Shown one piece after another: positions 1 through 9,419 of a stretch of 64,000 nucleotides of DNA. The DNA is taken from contig NZ_RQGD01000035.1 in NCBI RefSeq assembly GCF_004770745.1, positions 1 through 64,000 of the forward strand, read 5' to 3'. The notes beneath the pieces were generated by a model. That model worked only from the letters and a program-made list of their open reading frames with translations. It searched no databases and was not told the origin of the DNA. The translations under genes were made by a program, and so were the position numbers. The DNA comes from Leptospira ognonensis (lineage in GTDB: Bacteria > Spirochaetota > Leptospiria > Leptospirales > Leptospiraceae). Position 1 is the stretch's first letter. Each line of letters starts with the position of its first letter.

Positions 1-968
1 ATGTTGTATTTGTAAAAAAGACTATCTATGAAGTACCCCATCCTTTTTTTTTGAATGCGAATGGTCTGATTTCAAATATTAGAGAGCAAATTAAATTTAA
101 ACATAAAATTAAAAAACTTATTGAGTATGATTCTAATAAAACTTATATTTCTTGTAGTACATCTTCTATTTTAATCGCAATCAAAGAACAAGTGGACCAT
201 ATACTCCTCGATGAGGGAATGGGATCACTGATCGCTCGTCATCGTCCAGACAAACAAGGAGGCAATAAGTATTTTGATTTTCTAAAAGAAAAGATTGCCG
301 AATTCATTTTACCATTTCGTTTTGCGAGAAACACAAGGCAGATTACCTTAACAAATGACCCACATAAATCCATTCTCGCAAATTTAGATTATCGGTCCTT
401 TACTTCATCCGCTCTAAAAAACTCATTGGTTAGACTTATTTCACACACTAATTCTTCAAGTCAGAATGCTATAATACTTGTCAAGGCACCAACACCGAGT
501 CTAAAGAGCCATCCCAAAGAAGGGGAGAAGATAGGTGATCAATACATTGAATTTAATGTTTCCCTATTGGAAAAGTACATTCAAAAATTTCCATTGACGA
601 AGGATTCAAATTTCTATTTGAAATTACATCCAGCGCTTGGAAGGAATTCCATTTTTTTAGAAAACCTGATGGAGAGAATTTCCAAATTAGGAATTAAGGT
701 TTTTAATATATGCGATTTTATCGATTTTGAGGAAGCCACTTTCATTCCCGTGGAAGCGATACTCAAATACACACCAATTCAGCATGTTCTTGCATTTGAT
801 ATCTCGAGCACTTTATGGAATGTAGCTCATTGGAAAGAGGTTAATTGTTATTGTCCTCTTGAGGATGCGATTCAGTTTTCAAAAATAGAAAGTCCCGAAC
901 ACCAAAGATTGTATTTCATGCAGAGAACCATTGACACTTTACTTGGAAACAACGTATTATTTTACTAA
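1..968 (+). CDS. Partial polysialyltransferase-like glycosyltransferase (5' end off the window)
   Basis: The reading frame is open to the left edge: codons from base 3 up to the first in-frame TTG at 51 encode plausible protein (VVFVKKTIYEV...), so the true start lies outside the window. About 320 residues are visible. The protein has no membrane segments, an acidic-glycine motif (LLDEGMGS) and a late YLKLHPALG motif, which resemble polysialyltransferase/GT52-type CMP-sialate-dependent enzymes. That assignment is by motif feel only. It is followed after 45 bases by the next gene of the O-antigen operon, so a role in adding a sugar to the O-unit or to a surface glycan is inferred. It could be another GT-B family. 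Confidence 0.55.
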   Translation, partial: VVFVKKTIYEVPHPFFLNANGLISNIREQIKFKHKIKKLIEYDSNKTYISCSTSSILIAIKEQVDHILLDEGMGSLIARHRPDKQGGNKYFDFLKEKIAEFILPFRFARNTRQITLTNDPHKSILANLDYRSFTSSALKNSLVRLISHTNSSSQNAIILVKAPTPSLKSHPKEGEKIGDQYIEFNVSLLEKYIQKFPLTKDSNFYLKLHPALGRNSIFLENLMERISKLGIKVFNICDFIDFEEATFIPVEAILKYTPIQHVLAFDISSTLWNVAHWKEVNCYCPLEDAIQFSKIESPEHQRLYFMQRTIDTLLGNNVLFY

Positions 969-1013
969 AAAACATACCTATCCTACGAAATTTTAAAAAT
1001 TATATATTTATTC

Positions 1014-2219
1014 ATGATGACTTTTAATGCAAAAATAACGTTTACAATCAGTATTCTTATCATTAGTTTCCTGCTGCTCACAACATTAAATCTTTCTTTT
1101 TTCGAGAGTATCGATTGGGTGCAAGCAAATGATGTTTACTCATATTTAAAGATATCTCTTTCCTATCCGCAATTTCCTCACGAACAGATTGCTAGCCACT
1201 TTGCTTATAGATTTGTGCCTCATTATTTTGTCGGATTCTTAGCATCTTTTTTTTCAATAGAAATTGGAACTTCCTACTCGATCGTTAATTTTATATTTTC
1301 ATTCGGCATCATTTATTTTAGCATAAGGACCATACAGGCATTTCATCCAAAAAGTAAAATTTCTGTATTATTTGTTTTAATATTTTTGGTTTCACCGTTT
1401 GTCTTACGTTTAAATCTTTTTTCTCCTGGTTTACTTGCAGATACGGTTCATATTTTTGGGTTAGTTCTCTGTTTATACGCGGTTGGAATCAAAAAAATTC
1501 CTTGGCTACTAGTTGGTATTTTTTTTGCTGCGATTGGAAAACAATTTATCATTCTCGAACTTCCGGGACTGCTCTTTCTAATGAGCAGCATTTTAAAAGA
1601 CAATCAATCCAAATTAGAGGCAATTTTATGGGTGGGCCTTTTAATTGTTTATACTGTTTTCCTATATTTTGGATTGAACTATCTGGGAAAATCCTTTGCA
1701 GATCCCATTGCCATTGGTTTTCGAACCTTTTTCTCTTTCTTTTTTTGGGTATTTTCTGCTGGCTTCAGCTATCGACTGTTATTTGAGCATTTCTTTAGAT
1801 TACTTTTGCCTGTCTTTCCCTTTATCATTTTATTCTTTGGCTTGCGAAATTTGTTTCAGATTAAAAGAATGATAACACTGAAAAATATTGGGTTCCTGTT
1901 TGTTTTCCTCGCTCCGTTGGCCTATGGTTTTTTACCAGGACCTGAAGTGCAGATGGGGAATCAAAGTCGGTATTCTTCTGTCGGACTGCTAGCCTTAGTA
2001 TTGCTGCTCTTAGATATGATCTCGGATTTTGATTTTTCTTGGGATTATCGTATCATTCTGTTATCAATTTTTTATCTGCTCATGCATACGTACCACCATA
2101 AATATACTATTTTTGATTCAGTTCAAATTGTAACTCTGTCTACGCAGTTAGTTTCCTATGTTATTTTGTATTTCCTGCTTCATTTGATGAAAGATAATAA
2201 AAAGCCGAAATCTATATGA
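1014..2219 (+). CDS. Multi-pass membrane protein, GT-C-like, O-antigen locus
   Basis: This 401-residue protein is dominated by about ten hydrophobic segments, beginning with a membrane segment at residues 7-28. An early extracytoplasmic stretch carries acidic and histidine residues (NDVYSYL, then YRFVPHYFVG), an arrangement typical of GT-C glycosyltransferases that use polyprenyl-phosphate sugars on the periplasmic side. No family was recognised with certainty; it might instead be a polymerase or transporter. It starts with ATGATG. Its TGA stop overlaps an ATG (ATGA at 2216-2219) that opens a 36-codon reading frame leading into the next gene. The context is an LPS/O-antigen operon. Confidence 0.6.
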   Translation: MMTFNAKITFTISILIISFLLLTTLNLSFFESIDWVQANDVYSYLKISLSYPQFPHEQIASHFAYRFVPHYFVGFLASFFSIEIGTSYSIVNFIFSFGIIYFSIRTIQAFHPKSKISVLFVLIFLVSPFVLRLNLFSPGLLADTVHIFGLVLCLYAVGIKKIPWLLVGIFFAAIGKQFIILELPGLLFLMSSILKDNQSKLEAILWVGLLIVYTVFLYFGLNYLGKSFADPIAIGFRTFFSFFFWVFSAGFSYRLLFEHFFRLLLPVFPFIILFFGLRNLFQIKRMITLKNIGFLFVFLAPLAYGFLPGPEVQMGNQSRYSSVGLLALVLLLLDMISDFDFSWDYRIILLSIFYLLMHTYHHKYTIFDSVQIVTLSTQLVSYVILYFLLHLMKDNKKPKSI

Positions 2220-2326
2220 TAGTGCTCACAGGTCCTTCTTATCATACGGGACAAAAACTGATATTCAAGTCTAAATTTCTATTCCGAGCGCTGGTAAAAA
2301 ACAAAGATGGCCAACTCGATGTCTGA
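2216..2326 (+). CDS. Possible 36-aa micro-ORF or truncated gene remnant
   Basis: An ATG overlapping the upstream stop as ATGA opens 36 codons (MIVLTGPSYHTGQK... ending QLDV) that close with TGA inside the start region of the next gene. The peptide is compositionally protein-like, and both ends are tightly coupled to neighbours. It may be the 5' stump of a gene mostly removed by recombination in the O-antigen locus, or a coupling peptide. No function can be assigned. Confidence 0.3.
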   Translation: MIVLTGPSYHTGQKLIFKSKFLFRALVKNKDGQLDV

Positions 2327-4127
2327 ACATTTAATGTTTTTAATTAAGGATTATCATTTTTACCTTCAGGCATTTTGGTTTTTGGTAATTTTTTCCCTAA
2401 TCGGATTTTCCTTTGTATTGATTGAGTTCAAAAGATATAAATTCTTTAAAGCTTTTCTGATCGCCTTGCTTTTTGTAATTAATTTATTATTCTGGGGCAC
2501 ATTTTTTAATTATTTCTATACTCAGATTCTTATCATATTCTTAGGTCTTTGTTTTCTGGTCTATTATGGAAATTTGTTAAATAAATTTAAAGAACAAATA
2601 TTTATATTATTTTCGATATCGCTTTGGTTTTCTTCCTTAAGTCTACAATCATATCCATTTTCGTGGGATGAATTCTTTTGGATTCTATTTGATATGCAAA
2701 TTAATGAATATTCCGAATATTGGTCATTGAAAAGTCCTATTTTTACATCTCATGTTCGTTATATGCCTGGACCCACTCTGTTACATAATTTTATGGGAAT
2801 CAAGGGAGACTTTAAAATTGCCTCCTCATTTTTTGCAAATACGGTTTTGATTACGTCCATATTTTTATGGTTAGTTGAAGAATTGCAAGACAGATTTAAG
2901 CTTAAATATTTGCTGATTTTGTTTTTTGGTATCGGATTAATTTCCTTAGGAATTTTTACTCTCTATGCGGATGCTCTTTTAGGTCTGTTATTGGGTCTTG
3001 CCATTATCTCCGGGATTCAGTATTTAAATCATAAAGATACTTTACTAATCTTAATACTTTCAATGAGTGCATGCATTCTATTTAAAGAAACGGGAGTGAT
3101 AATTCTACTTAGCATGGTTCTTGTCCTTGGAATCGCAGTAATGTACTCCAAATTCAAATTGAGTTACAGGTTGATATTAGGTTTGGCTTATTGTTTTCTA
3201 ATCATCATTGCCTGGAATATCAATCTTAAATTACAGAAATTTCCGAGTATCAATTACATTTCATTATTTTCAAATAACTCCGACATTATGGTGACGCATT
3301 ACCTAGCTACCATAATGGATTTTCTAGGGAAACTAGTTTCCGATTTCCAAATTTTGGAAATTTGGCTTTTGTTGGGTTTGCTCGCTTTTGTCCTCCAATA
3401 CCAAAGAAAACTATTTACTTCTTTTCTATTTTTATCATCGATTGTTTTCTCTTTTTTTGCCTTACATCTATTGTCCTGGATGTATCTGATCAATCCAGAT
3501 GGGAAGGGTGGTTCAGGTGTGACAGATATGCATCGATATTTTAGCAGTTTGGTTCTTGCTTTATTTATTTCGCTAATTTACTTTACACCCAAAGCGAACA
3601 AATTCTCAAAATATAGTTCCATAATCGTTTTTATCTTCGTTCTTTTTATCAATCCAAATGGATTTCGCAGTTTGGAAAATTTTTGGCACGTGATTTCGAC
3701 CAATACGATTTCACCAAATTTCGAAGAGGTTAAGAGAATTAAAAGGGAAATCGATTCCATCAAATCACGAATTCCAGAAATAACCTATACCTATTGTAAA
3801 GAGAATCCTGGCACTAAAGTTTGGATTGTTTACCAAGAGTCGCAGGGATTTGAAAGATTACTAACAGGACATTTGTTATTTCCCTGTCAGATCAGTAACG
3901 GATTATTTAGTATTGGGAAAAAGTATTATGATGGCGATATATGGACAAATCTAATTTCCAATTCCGATTTTAGTGGCTTCGCCAAAGATTATCCTTTACT
4001 TCTGACTCTTAAAATTGATAATAATTTTAATTCAAACTATCGAAGCAATTTTTCAAGAGAACCTGAAGAGGGAAATTTGTACACGTATGATTTGAATACA
4101 AAGAAGTATTCCTTATTCCTTTATTGA
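2307..4127 (+). CDS. Large multi-pass membrane protein, GT-C-like
   Basis: A protein of up to 606 residues with about a dozen membrane helices in the first 440 residues and a soluble C-terminal domain of roughly 150 residues. After the first helices comes SWDEFFWILFD, with the acidic pair expected in the first periplasmic loop of GT39/GT-C enzymes, and later RYMPGPTLLHNFMG. Function as a glycosyltransferase acting on lipid-linked sugars is inferred, not proven. Two in-frame ATGs (2307 and 2319) are possible starts. Neither has a clear ribosome-binding site, and both overlap the 36-codon ORF, which suggests translational coupling. It lies directly upstream of the CDP-sugar genes. Confidence 0.6.
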   Translation: MANSMSEHLMFLIKDYHFYLQAFWFLVIFSLIGFSFVLIEFKRYKFFKAFLIALLFVINLLFWGTFFNYFYTQILIIFLGLCFLVYYGNLLNKFKEQIFILFSISLWFSSLSLQSYPFSWDEFFWILFDMQINEYSEYWSLKSPIFTSHVRYMPGPTLLHNFMGIKGDFKIASSFFANTVLITSIFLWLVEELQDRFKLKYLLILFFGIGLISLGIFTLYADALLGLLLGLAIISGIQYLNHKDTLLILILSMSACILFKETGVIILLSMVLVLGIAVMYSKFKLSYRLILGLAYCFLIIIAWNINLKLQKFPSINYISLFSNNSDIMVTHYLATIMDFLGKLVSDFQILEIWLLLGLLAFVLQYQRKLFTSFLFLSSIVFSFFALHLLSWMYLINPDGKGGSGVTDMHRYFSSLVLALFISLIYFTPKANKFSKYSSIIVFIFVLFINPNGFRSLENFWHVISTNTISPNFEEVKRIKREIDSIKSRIPEITYTYCKENPGTKVWIVYQESQGFERLLTGHLLFPCQISNGLFSIGKKYYDGDIWTNLISNSDFSGFAKDYPLLLTLKIDNNFNSNYRSNFSREPEEGNLYTYDLNTKKYSLFLY

Positions 4128-4168
4128 CAATTTAAATAGTTTAGATTTAATCTTATGGAAATTTTTAA

Positions 4169-4945
4169 ATGAAAGTTGTAATTCTCGCAGGAGGGTATGG
4201 GACCAGGATCAGTGAAGAATCCCATCTCAAACCAAAGCCGATGATAGAAATTGGTGAAAGACCTATTTTATGGCATATCATGAAAATCTACTCTCATTAC
4301 GGCTTTAATGATTTCATTATCTGCTTAGGCTATAAAGCCTATATTATTAAAGAATATTTCGCTAATTATTTCTTACATGAATCCGATGTTACGTTTGATT
4401 TTCGTGATTCCAATCAAATGACTACTCATATACATAGCGCAGAACCCTGGAAGGTAACACTTGTTAATACTGGTATTGACACAATGACGGGTGGAAGAGT
4501 AAAGCGGATTCGCGATTATATCGGAAATGAAACGTTTATGCTCACATATGGTGACGGTGTTTCAAATGTAAACTTGAATGAGCTAGTCCGTTTCCATAAA
4601 AATCATGGGAAACAAGCTACACTAACCGCGATTCAACCTGGTGGAAGGTTTGGATCCTTAGAAATAAAAGAGAATCAAAAAGTAGTCGGTTTTAAGGAAA
4701 AGCCTAGAGGTGAGTCTGGCTGGGTGAATGGCGGATTTATGGTTATGGAGCCTGCTATTTTTGATTTGATTGAAAACGATCAGACAGTATTCGAAAAAGA
4801 GCCGCTGGAAAAACTTTCTAATTCTGGAAATTTATTCAGTTTTAAACATGATGATTTTTGGCAACCTATGGACACAATTCGTGATAAAAATTATTTAGAA
4901 AGTCTATGGCAATCGGGAAAGGCGCCATGGAAGGTTTGGACTTGA
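4169..4945 (+). CDS. rfbF: Glucose-1-phosphate cytidylyltransferase
   Basis: The 258-residue protein makes CDP-glucose from CTP and glucose-1-phosphate, the entry step to CDP-3,6-dideoxyhexoses. The N-terminus has the nucleotidyltransferase signature (LAGGYGTR, then KPKPMIEIG). Further on, GDGVSN carries the metal-binding aspartates, and GFKEKP and NGGFMV are family features. Length matches RfbF/DdhA (about 257). The 3' end overlaps the start of rfbG by up to 40 bases, consistent with one operon. Confidence 0.95.
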   Translation: MKVVILAGGYGTRISEESHLKPKPMIEIGERPILWHIMKIYSHYGFNDFIICLGYKAYIIKEYFANYFLHESDVTFDFRDSNQMTTHIHSAEPWKVTLVNTGIDTMTGGRVKRIRDYIGNETFMLTYGDGVSNVNLNELVRFHKNHGKQATLTAIQPGGRFGSLEIKENQKVVGFKEKPRGESGWVNGGFMVMEPAIFDLIENDQTVFEKEPLEKLSNSGNLFSFKHDDFWQPMDTIRDKNYLESLWQSGKAPWKVWT

Positions 4946-6060
4946 ATTCAAATTTCTGGAAAAATAAAAGAGTATTTATCACAGGTCATACTGGATTTAA
5001 AGGATCTTGGCTTACGATATGGTTGAGTCAGTTAGGTGCTGAGATCAGAGGGTATGCGTTAGCTCCTGCTACCGAGCCAGCATTATTCGATTTGGCAGAT
5101 GTATCGAAGAAGCTTGTCTCCTCAAACATTGCCGACATTCGTGACTTAGATTCATTAAAAAAGGCTATCGAATTCGCAAAGCCTGATATCGTCTTTCATA
5201 TGGCGGCACAGCCTTTGGTTCGAGATTCCTATACCATTCCTGTCGAGACCTTTTCTATAAACGTCATGGGCACGGTGAATATTCTTGAAGCAATCAGAAC
5301 GACTCAAGTTAATGTTAAAGCCTTTATAAATATTACAACAGACAAAGTGTATGAAAATCGCGAATGGATTTGGGGCTATCGAGAGAGTGATAGACTCGGT
5401 GGGCATGACCCATATTCCAACAGTAAGGCTTGTTCCGAGTTAGTCACATCATCGTATCGAAACTCCTACTTCCATCCAAAAGAATTGGCACGACATGAGC
5501 TGGCGATAGCGACGGTTCGAGCTGGAAATGTAATCGGTGGTGGAGATTTTGCAACAGATCGATTATTCCCGGATATTTTCCGATCCATTATAGCGAAAAA
5601 AAAACTTACCTTAAGAAATCCTCTTTCGATCCGACCGTGGCAACATGTCTTAGAACCATTGCGTGGTTATATCATGTTAGCGGAAAGATTATATAAGCGA
5701 GAATTGGTTGGGATTGGCAATTGGAATTTTGGGCCAAACGAGATCGACGCAAAGTCTGTGGAAACGATCGTAAAGATGTTGGAAAAGTATATTGGCCATA
5801 GACAAACACAATCGCCATCTGTTTTAAATTTTCCAGGATATACCGTAGAAGCACAGACACAAGTACATGAAGCACACACACTAAAATTGGATATCACACA
5901 AGCCAAAAACATACTCGGATGGATTCCAAGGTGGAATTTAGAGACTGCCATTGGAAAGATTGTGGATTGGACTGAATCTTATTTAAAAAATGAGAATATG
6001 GAATCTGTTTGCTTAAAGCAGATACAAGAGTATTCAGAATCATCTGAACAAGGATATTGA
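4906..6060 (+). CDS. rfbG: CDP-glucose 4,6-dehydratase
   Basis: This extended SDR enzyme converts CDP-D-glucose to CDP-4-keto-6-deoxyglucose with bound NAD. Visible features are the Rossmann motif [17 protein letters not shown], the active-site region [17 protein letters not shown] with the catalytic Tyr/Lys, and GNVIGGGDF. Length is near the family's 355-360 plus a short lead. Two starts are possible: ATG 4906, inside rfbF, and ATG 4927, which gives an N-terminus closer to homologues. It sits between rfbF and rfbH in the standard order. Confidence 0.94.
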   Translation: MAIGKGAMEGLDLNSNFWKNKRVFITGHTGFKGSWLTIWLSQLGAEIRGYALAPATEPALFDLADVSKKLVSSNIADIRDLDSLKKAIEFAKPDIVFHMAAQPLVRDSYTIPVETFSINVMGTVNILEAIRTTQVNVKAFINITTDKVYENREWIWGYRESDRLGGHDPYSNSKACSELVTSSYRNSYFHPKELARHELAIATVRAGNVIGGGDFATDRLFPDIFRSIIAKKKLTLRNPLSIRPWQHVLEPLRGYIMLAERLYKRELVGIGNWNFGPNEIDAKSVETIVKMLEKYIGHRQTQSPSVLNFPGYTVEAQTQVHEAHTLKLDITQAKNILGWIPRWNLETAIGKIVDWTESYLKNENMESVCLKQIQEYSESSEQGY

Positions 6061-6071
6061 TTAGGTTTTCC

Positions 6072-7679
6072 ATGCAAACACGCGGTATAATTTACAACAG
6101 AAAAACGGATTTAACAAACGTTACTACTTGTTATCTATCTATTTCCGATCCGGATGGAAGTCAAGAATTTGAAGCTTATGTTATTTCATCAAATAAGACA
6201 GAACATACGATTACAATCAGCGCCGAGGATTTGGTCTCGGGATCGTTAGATCAAAATATTTATCTTTCTCTTCAAAAAGTTTTTTATCTGAAATTAGATT
6301 CTGAATTGATTAAAGTGGGTGAAGCGAACCATGAATTTTTAGGAAAGATTTATAAACAATTAACACAAAAATATGCGAGCGCTCATTTTAAATCGGTCCA
6401 TCTGCCAAAACAACAAGAAGATTTTATACCAGGAGTTTCGAGAGTTACTTATGCTGGAAGAGTGTTTGATGAAAAGGAAATTCATAACCTAGTTGATTCC
6501 TCCTTGGAGTTTTGGTTAACGACAGGAAGGTATGCGGATAGATTCGAACGCGAGTTCGGAAAGTATCTGAATGTGAAAAATACACTCCTTGTCAATTCGG
6601 GATCCTCTGCCAATCTGATTGCTTTCAATACCATCACGTCCCCCACTTTAAAAGAACGCCAATTTAAGAAAGGCGATGAGGTAATCACGGTGGCCGCTGG
6701 GTTTCCTACAACGATCGTGCCAGCGATCCAGTTTGGAGCGGTTCCTGTTTTTCTTGATATCACCTTTCCCACATATAATATAGATGTGTCGCGTTTAGAG
6801 GAAGCCCTCTCGGAAAAAACAAAAGCGATTATGGTTGCCCATACACTAGGAAATCCATTTGATCTGCAGACTGTAAAAGATTTTTGTTTGAAGCACAATC
6901 TTTGGTTGATAGAGGATAATTGTGATGCTCTCGGAAGTAAGTACCTTTATAACCAAGAGTGGAAATATACGGGAACAATTGGTGATATCGGCACTTCAAG
7001 TTTTTATCCCCCTCATCATATGACGATGGGTGAAGGTGGAGCTGTTTATATGCAGAGCAGTCAGCTGAAAAAAATTGCTGAATCCATTCGAGATTGGGGA
7101 AGGGATTGCTGGTGCGCTTCGGGAAAAGATGATACTTGTGGAAAAAGATTCAAATGGGAGTTAGGTGAGCTCCCTGCCGGATATGATCATAAATACATTT
7201 ATTCGCATTTTGGCTATAATTTAAAGGTCACCGATATGCAAGCTGCAATCGGTTGCGCTCAATTAGAAAAAATTGCTGCCTTTGTAGAAGCTAGAAAAAC
7301 GAATTGGAAAATTCTTCGAGATGGTCTTGACTCTCTCAGCGATATATTCATTCTACCTGAGCCCACATTGAATTCAGATCCTAGCTGGTTTGGATTCCTC
7401 CTGACCATACGCGATTCTGCAAAAGTTTCTCGGGAACAACTTGTAAGCTTTCTGGAAAAGAACAAAATTCAAACAAGGATGCTCTTTGCTGGTAACTTTT
7501 TACGCCATCCTGCATTCAACCAGATGCGAAATGATAAGAACGCATATCGGGTCATAGGAGAGTTAACAAATACTGACAAAGTAATGACGGATACTTTTTG
7601 GATAGGAGTTTATCCAGGCATGAAACAAGAAATGCTTTCTTACATGATTGATTCTATTCATAAGTGTGTAAAAAAATAA
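6072..7679 (+). CDS. rfbH: RfbH-type CDP-4-keto-6-deoxyglucose 3-dehydrase with extra N-terminal domain
   Basis: This is a PMP- and [2Fe-2S]-dependent dehydrase that removes the C3 hydroxyl, giving the 3,6-dideoxy series. The aminotransferase-fold lysine is replaced by histidine (H315 in [13 protein letters not shown]), the hallmark of E1/RfbH. Cluster cysteines fit C284-X61-C346-X1-C348-X7-C356, one loop four residues longer than the classical C-X57-C-X1-C-X7-C. The catalytic part begins near residue 85. Before it is an unusual domain of about 85 residues (VISSN, then AEDLVSGSL, then EFLGKI) absent from classical RfbH. ATG 6072 was chosen; an in-frame TTG at 6057 overlapping the rfbG stop, closer to an AAGGA, is an alternative. 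Confidence 0.93.
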   Translation: MQTRGIIYNRKTDLTNVTTCYLSISDPDGSQEFEAYVISSNKTEHTITISAEDLVSGSLDQNIYLSLQKVFYLKLDSELIKVGEANHEFLGKIYKQLTQKYASAHFKSVHLPKQQEDFIPGVSRVTYAGRVFDEKEIHNLVDSSLEFWLTTGRYADRFEREFGKYLNVKNTLLVNSGSSANLIAFNTITSPTLKERQFKKGDEVITVAAGFPTTIVPAIQFGAVPVFLDITFPTYNIDVSRLEEALSEKTKAIMVAHTLGNPFDLQTVKDFCLKHNLWLIEDNCDALGSKYLYNQEWKYTGTIGDIGTSSFYPPHHMTMGEGGAVYMQSSQLKKIAESIRDWGRDCWCASGKDDTCGKRFKWELGELPAGYDHKYIYSHFGYNLKVTDMQAAIGCAQLEKIAAFVEARKTNWKILRDGLDSLSDIFILPEPTLNSDPSWFGFLLTIRDSAKVSREQLVSFLEKNKIQTRMLFAGNFLRHPAFNQMRNDKNAYRVIGELTNTDKVMTDTFWIGVYPGMKQEMLSYMIDSIHKCVKK

Positions 7680-8500
7680 TGTTAACTTATTCTGGAAAAT
7701 ATCTAGCTTCTAATGTATTAAGGCAAGACGTTCTTAACATGGCAAAGGTGGGAAATTCGGTCCATATAGGATGCGCATTCTCAATGATTGAATTATTTGC
7801 AGTATTATACGAGAAGTTTGTCCGATTTGATATCAATGATTTATATCATCCAGAGAGAGATCTCGTTTGCCTTAGTAAGGGGCATGGAGTGATGGCGATT
7901 TACGCATGTTTATTGGAGTTAAGTGTTCTTGATAAGTACCACACGGATCATTATTTTTCCGAAGGAAGTTTATTGAAAGGGCTATCAGATAGCCATGTCC
8001 CTGGAATTGAGGTAACTGGTGGTTCTCTTGGACATGGAATAACGGTGTCAGTCGGATATGCACTGGCAATTAAATTCAAAAAACAGGACAGAAAAGTATT
8101 TTGTTTCGTTGGTGATGGAGAAATGAACGAAGGTTCCGTTTGGGAATCGCTGCTTTTCGCGGCTCATTGGAAGTTGAAGAATTTTATTTTAGTCATCGAT
8201 GCAAATGATTTTCAAGCGATGGGTAGAGCCAAAGATGTGTTAAACTCGGAACCATTTAAAGGGAAATTGGAATCCTTTAATTTTGAAACTTGGGAATGTG
8301 ATGGTCATTCCCGTTCGGAAGTTGAAAGTATATATGAAAAGGCTGTGCGTTCAGAGGATGAAAGACCAAAGGCGATCATTGCCAGGACTGTAAAAGGAAA
8401 AGGTATTTCTTTTATGGAAGATGATAACGTTTGGCACTATACTCGGTTAGTTGATGAAACATATGCGCTAGCATCGGCGGAGTTAAAAGGAAAAACGTGA
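7679..8500 (+). CDS. Split transketolase, N-terminal (ThDP-binding) subunit
   Basis: The protein of about 273 residues corresponds to the pyrophosphate-binding half of transketolase. The ThDP/Mg motif is clear: GDGEMNEGSVWE followed by VIDANDFQ. LSKGHG and GSLGHGI are also typical. The start is the ATG that overlaps the rfbH stop (TAATG); an upstream GTG at 7664 is less likely. The gene ends in a GTGA overlap with the C-terminal subunit, so both should be made in equal amounts. Location between rfbH and an epimerase suggests a nucleotide-sugar substrate rather than the pentose phosphate pathway; that is inference. Confidence 0.9.
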   Translation: MLTYSGKYLASNVLRQDVLNMAKVGNSVHIGCAFSMIELFAVLYEKFVRFDINDLYHPERDLVCLSKGHGVMAIYACLLELSVLDKYHTDHYFSEGSLLKGLSDSHVPGIEVTGGSLGHGITVSVGYALAIKFKKQDRKVFCFVGDGEMNEGSVWESLLFAAHWKLKNFILVIDANDFQAMGRAKDVLNSEPFKGKLESFNFETWECDGHSRSEVESIYEKAVRSEDERPKAIIARTVKGKGISFMEDDNVWHYTRLVDETYALASAELKGKT

Positions 8501-9414
8501 GAGAAGTTTTATCGACGTATCTTTCTGCCAAAGCAAAACAAGATCCAAATCTCTATGTTTTTTCTGGAGATCATGGATATGCATTATTTGACACAATAAG
8601 AAAGCAAACACCGGACCAGTTCATCAATGTCGGTGTTTCTGAACAAGCCATGGTTGGTTACGCTGCAGGTATGGTTAAGGAAGGCATGAAGGCGTTTGTA
8701 TATGGACTTGCAGCATTCATACCCATACGCGTTTTGGAATTTATTAAGATGGATGTTTGTTATGATAATCTACCGATTATTTTTCTGGGAGATGGCGCAG
8801 GACTAGTTTACGCTAATTTAGGTGCTAGCCATCAATGTGCAGAAGATATTAGTAGTTTGCGTGCGCTCCCAAACATTAAAATTTATTCTCCGGCTGATTC
8901 CTACGAGATGCAAGCCTGTCTCGATCATGCCTACCATTCTCCATTTCCGTCTTATATAAGAATCGGAAAATCCGACAAAGCCAGAGTTCACACTTCTGAT
9001 TTTCCTTTAGTGAGTGATCGGCTTCTTTTAATCAAAAATTATCCCACGAAGAATTGTATCGTTGCTACCGGTTCTATGCTTTCAGTTGCTTTGGAACTGT
9101 CCGAGAAATATAAGATAACTGTATTTTCAGCACCTTCCTTGACTGATCTAAATGCAGAACGACTCTTGCTCGATCTTTCACCTTTCGATAAGATCATAAG
9201 TATGGAAGAACATTCCATCCAAGGCGGACTTGGTTCTATCCTAACTGAGTTGATCATGCAATCTGTAGTTCAAAAGAAGCAACAACTACTTAGAATCGGC
9301 ATTCGTAATCGTTTTACACAGAAATGTGGAAGTTATGAGTATGCGATGATGGAACACGGATTGGATTTTGCTTCCGTTGAAAATGAACTTTTAGAAAAGA
9401 GCATGTTAATTTAA
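8497..9414 (+). CDS. Split transketolase, C-terminal (pyrimidine-binding) subunit
   Basis: The 305-residue protein completes the transketolase heterodimer. NVGVSEQAMVG carries the catalytic glutamate that activates the ThDP aminopyrimidine, and GASHQCAED matches the family's substrate-loop motif. The C-terminal third is the regulatory-like transketolase C domain. It starts with GTG, overlapping the previous stop by four bases. Stand-alone N and C halves are common in secondary metabolism and sugar clusters. Together with RfbFGH upstream, a two-carbon (ketol) transfer to a CDP-4-keto sugar is the most economical hypothesis. Confidence 0.9.
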   Translation: MREVLSTYLSAKAKQDPNLYVFSGDHGYALFDTIRKQTPDQFINVGVSEQAMVGYAAGMVKEGMKAFVYGLAAFIPIRVLEFIKMDVCYDNLPIIFLGDGAGLVYANLGASHQCAEDISSLRALPNIKIYSPADSYEMQACLDHAYHSPFPSYIRIGKSDKARVHTSDFPLVSDRLLLIKNYPTKNCIVATGSMLSVALELSEKYKITVFSAPSLTDLNAERLLLDLSPFDKIISMEEHSIQGGLGSILTELIMQSVVQKKQQLLRIGIRNRFTQKCGSYEYAMMEHGLDFASVENELLEKSMLI

Positions 9415-9419
9415 ATCCA

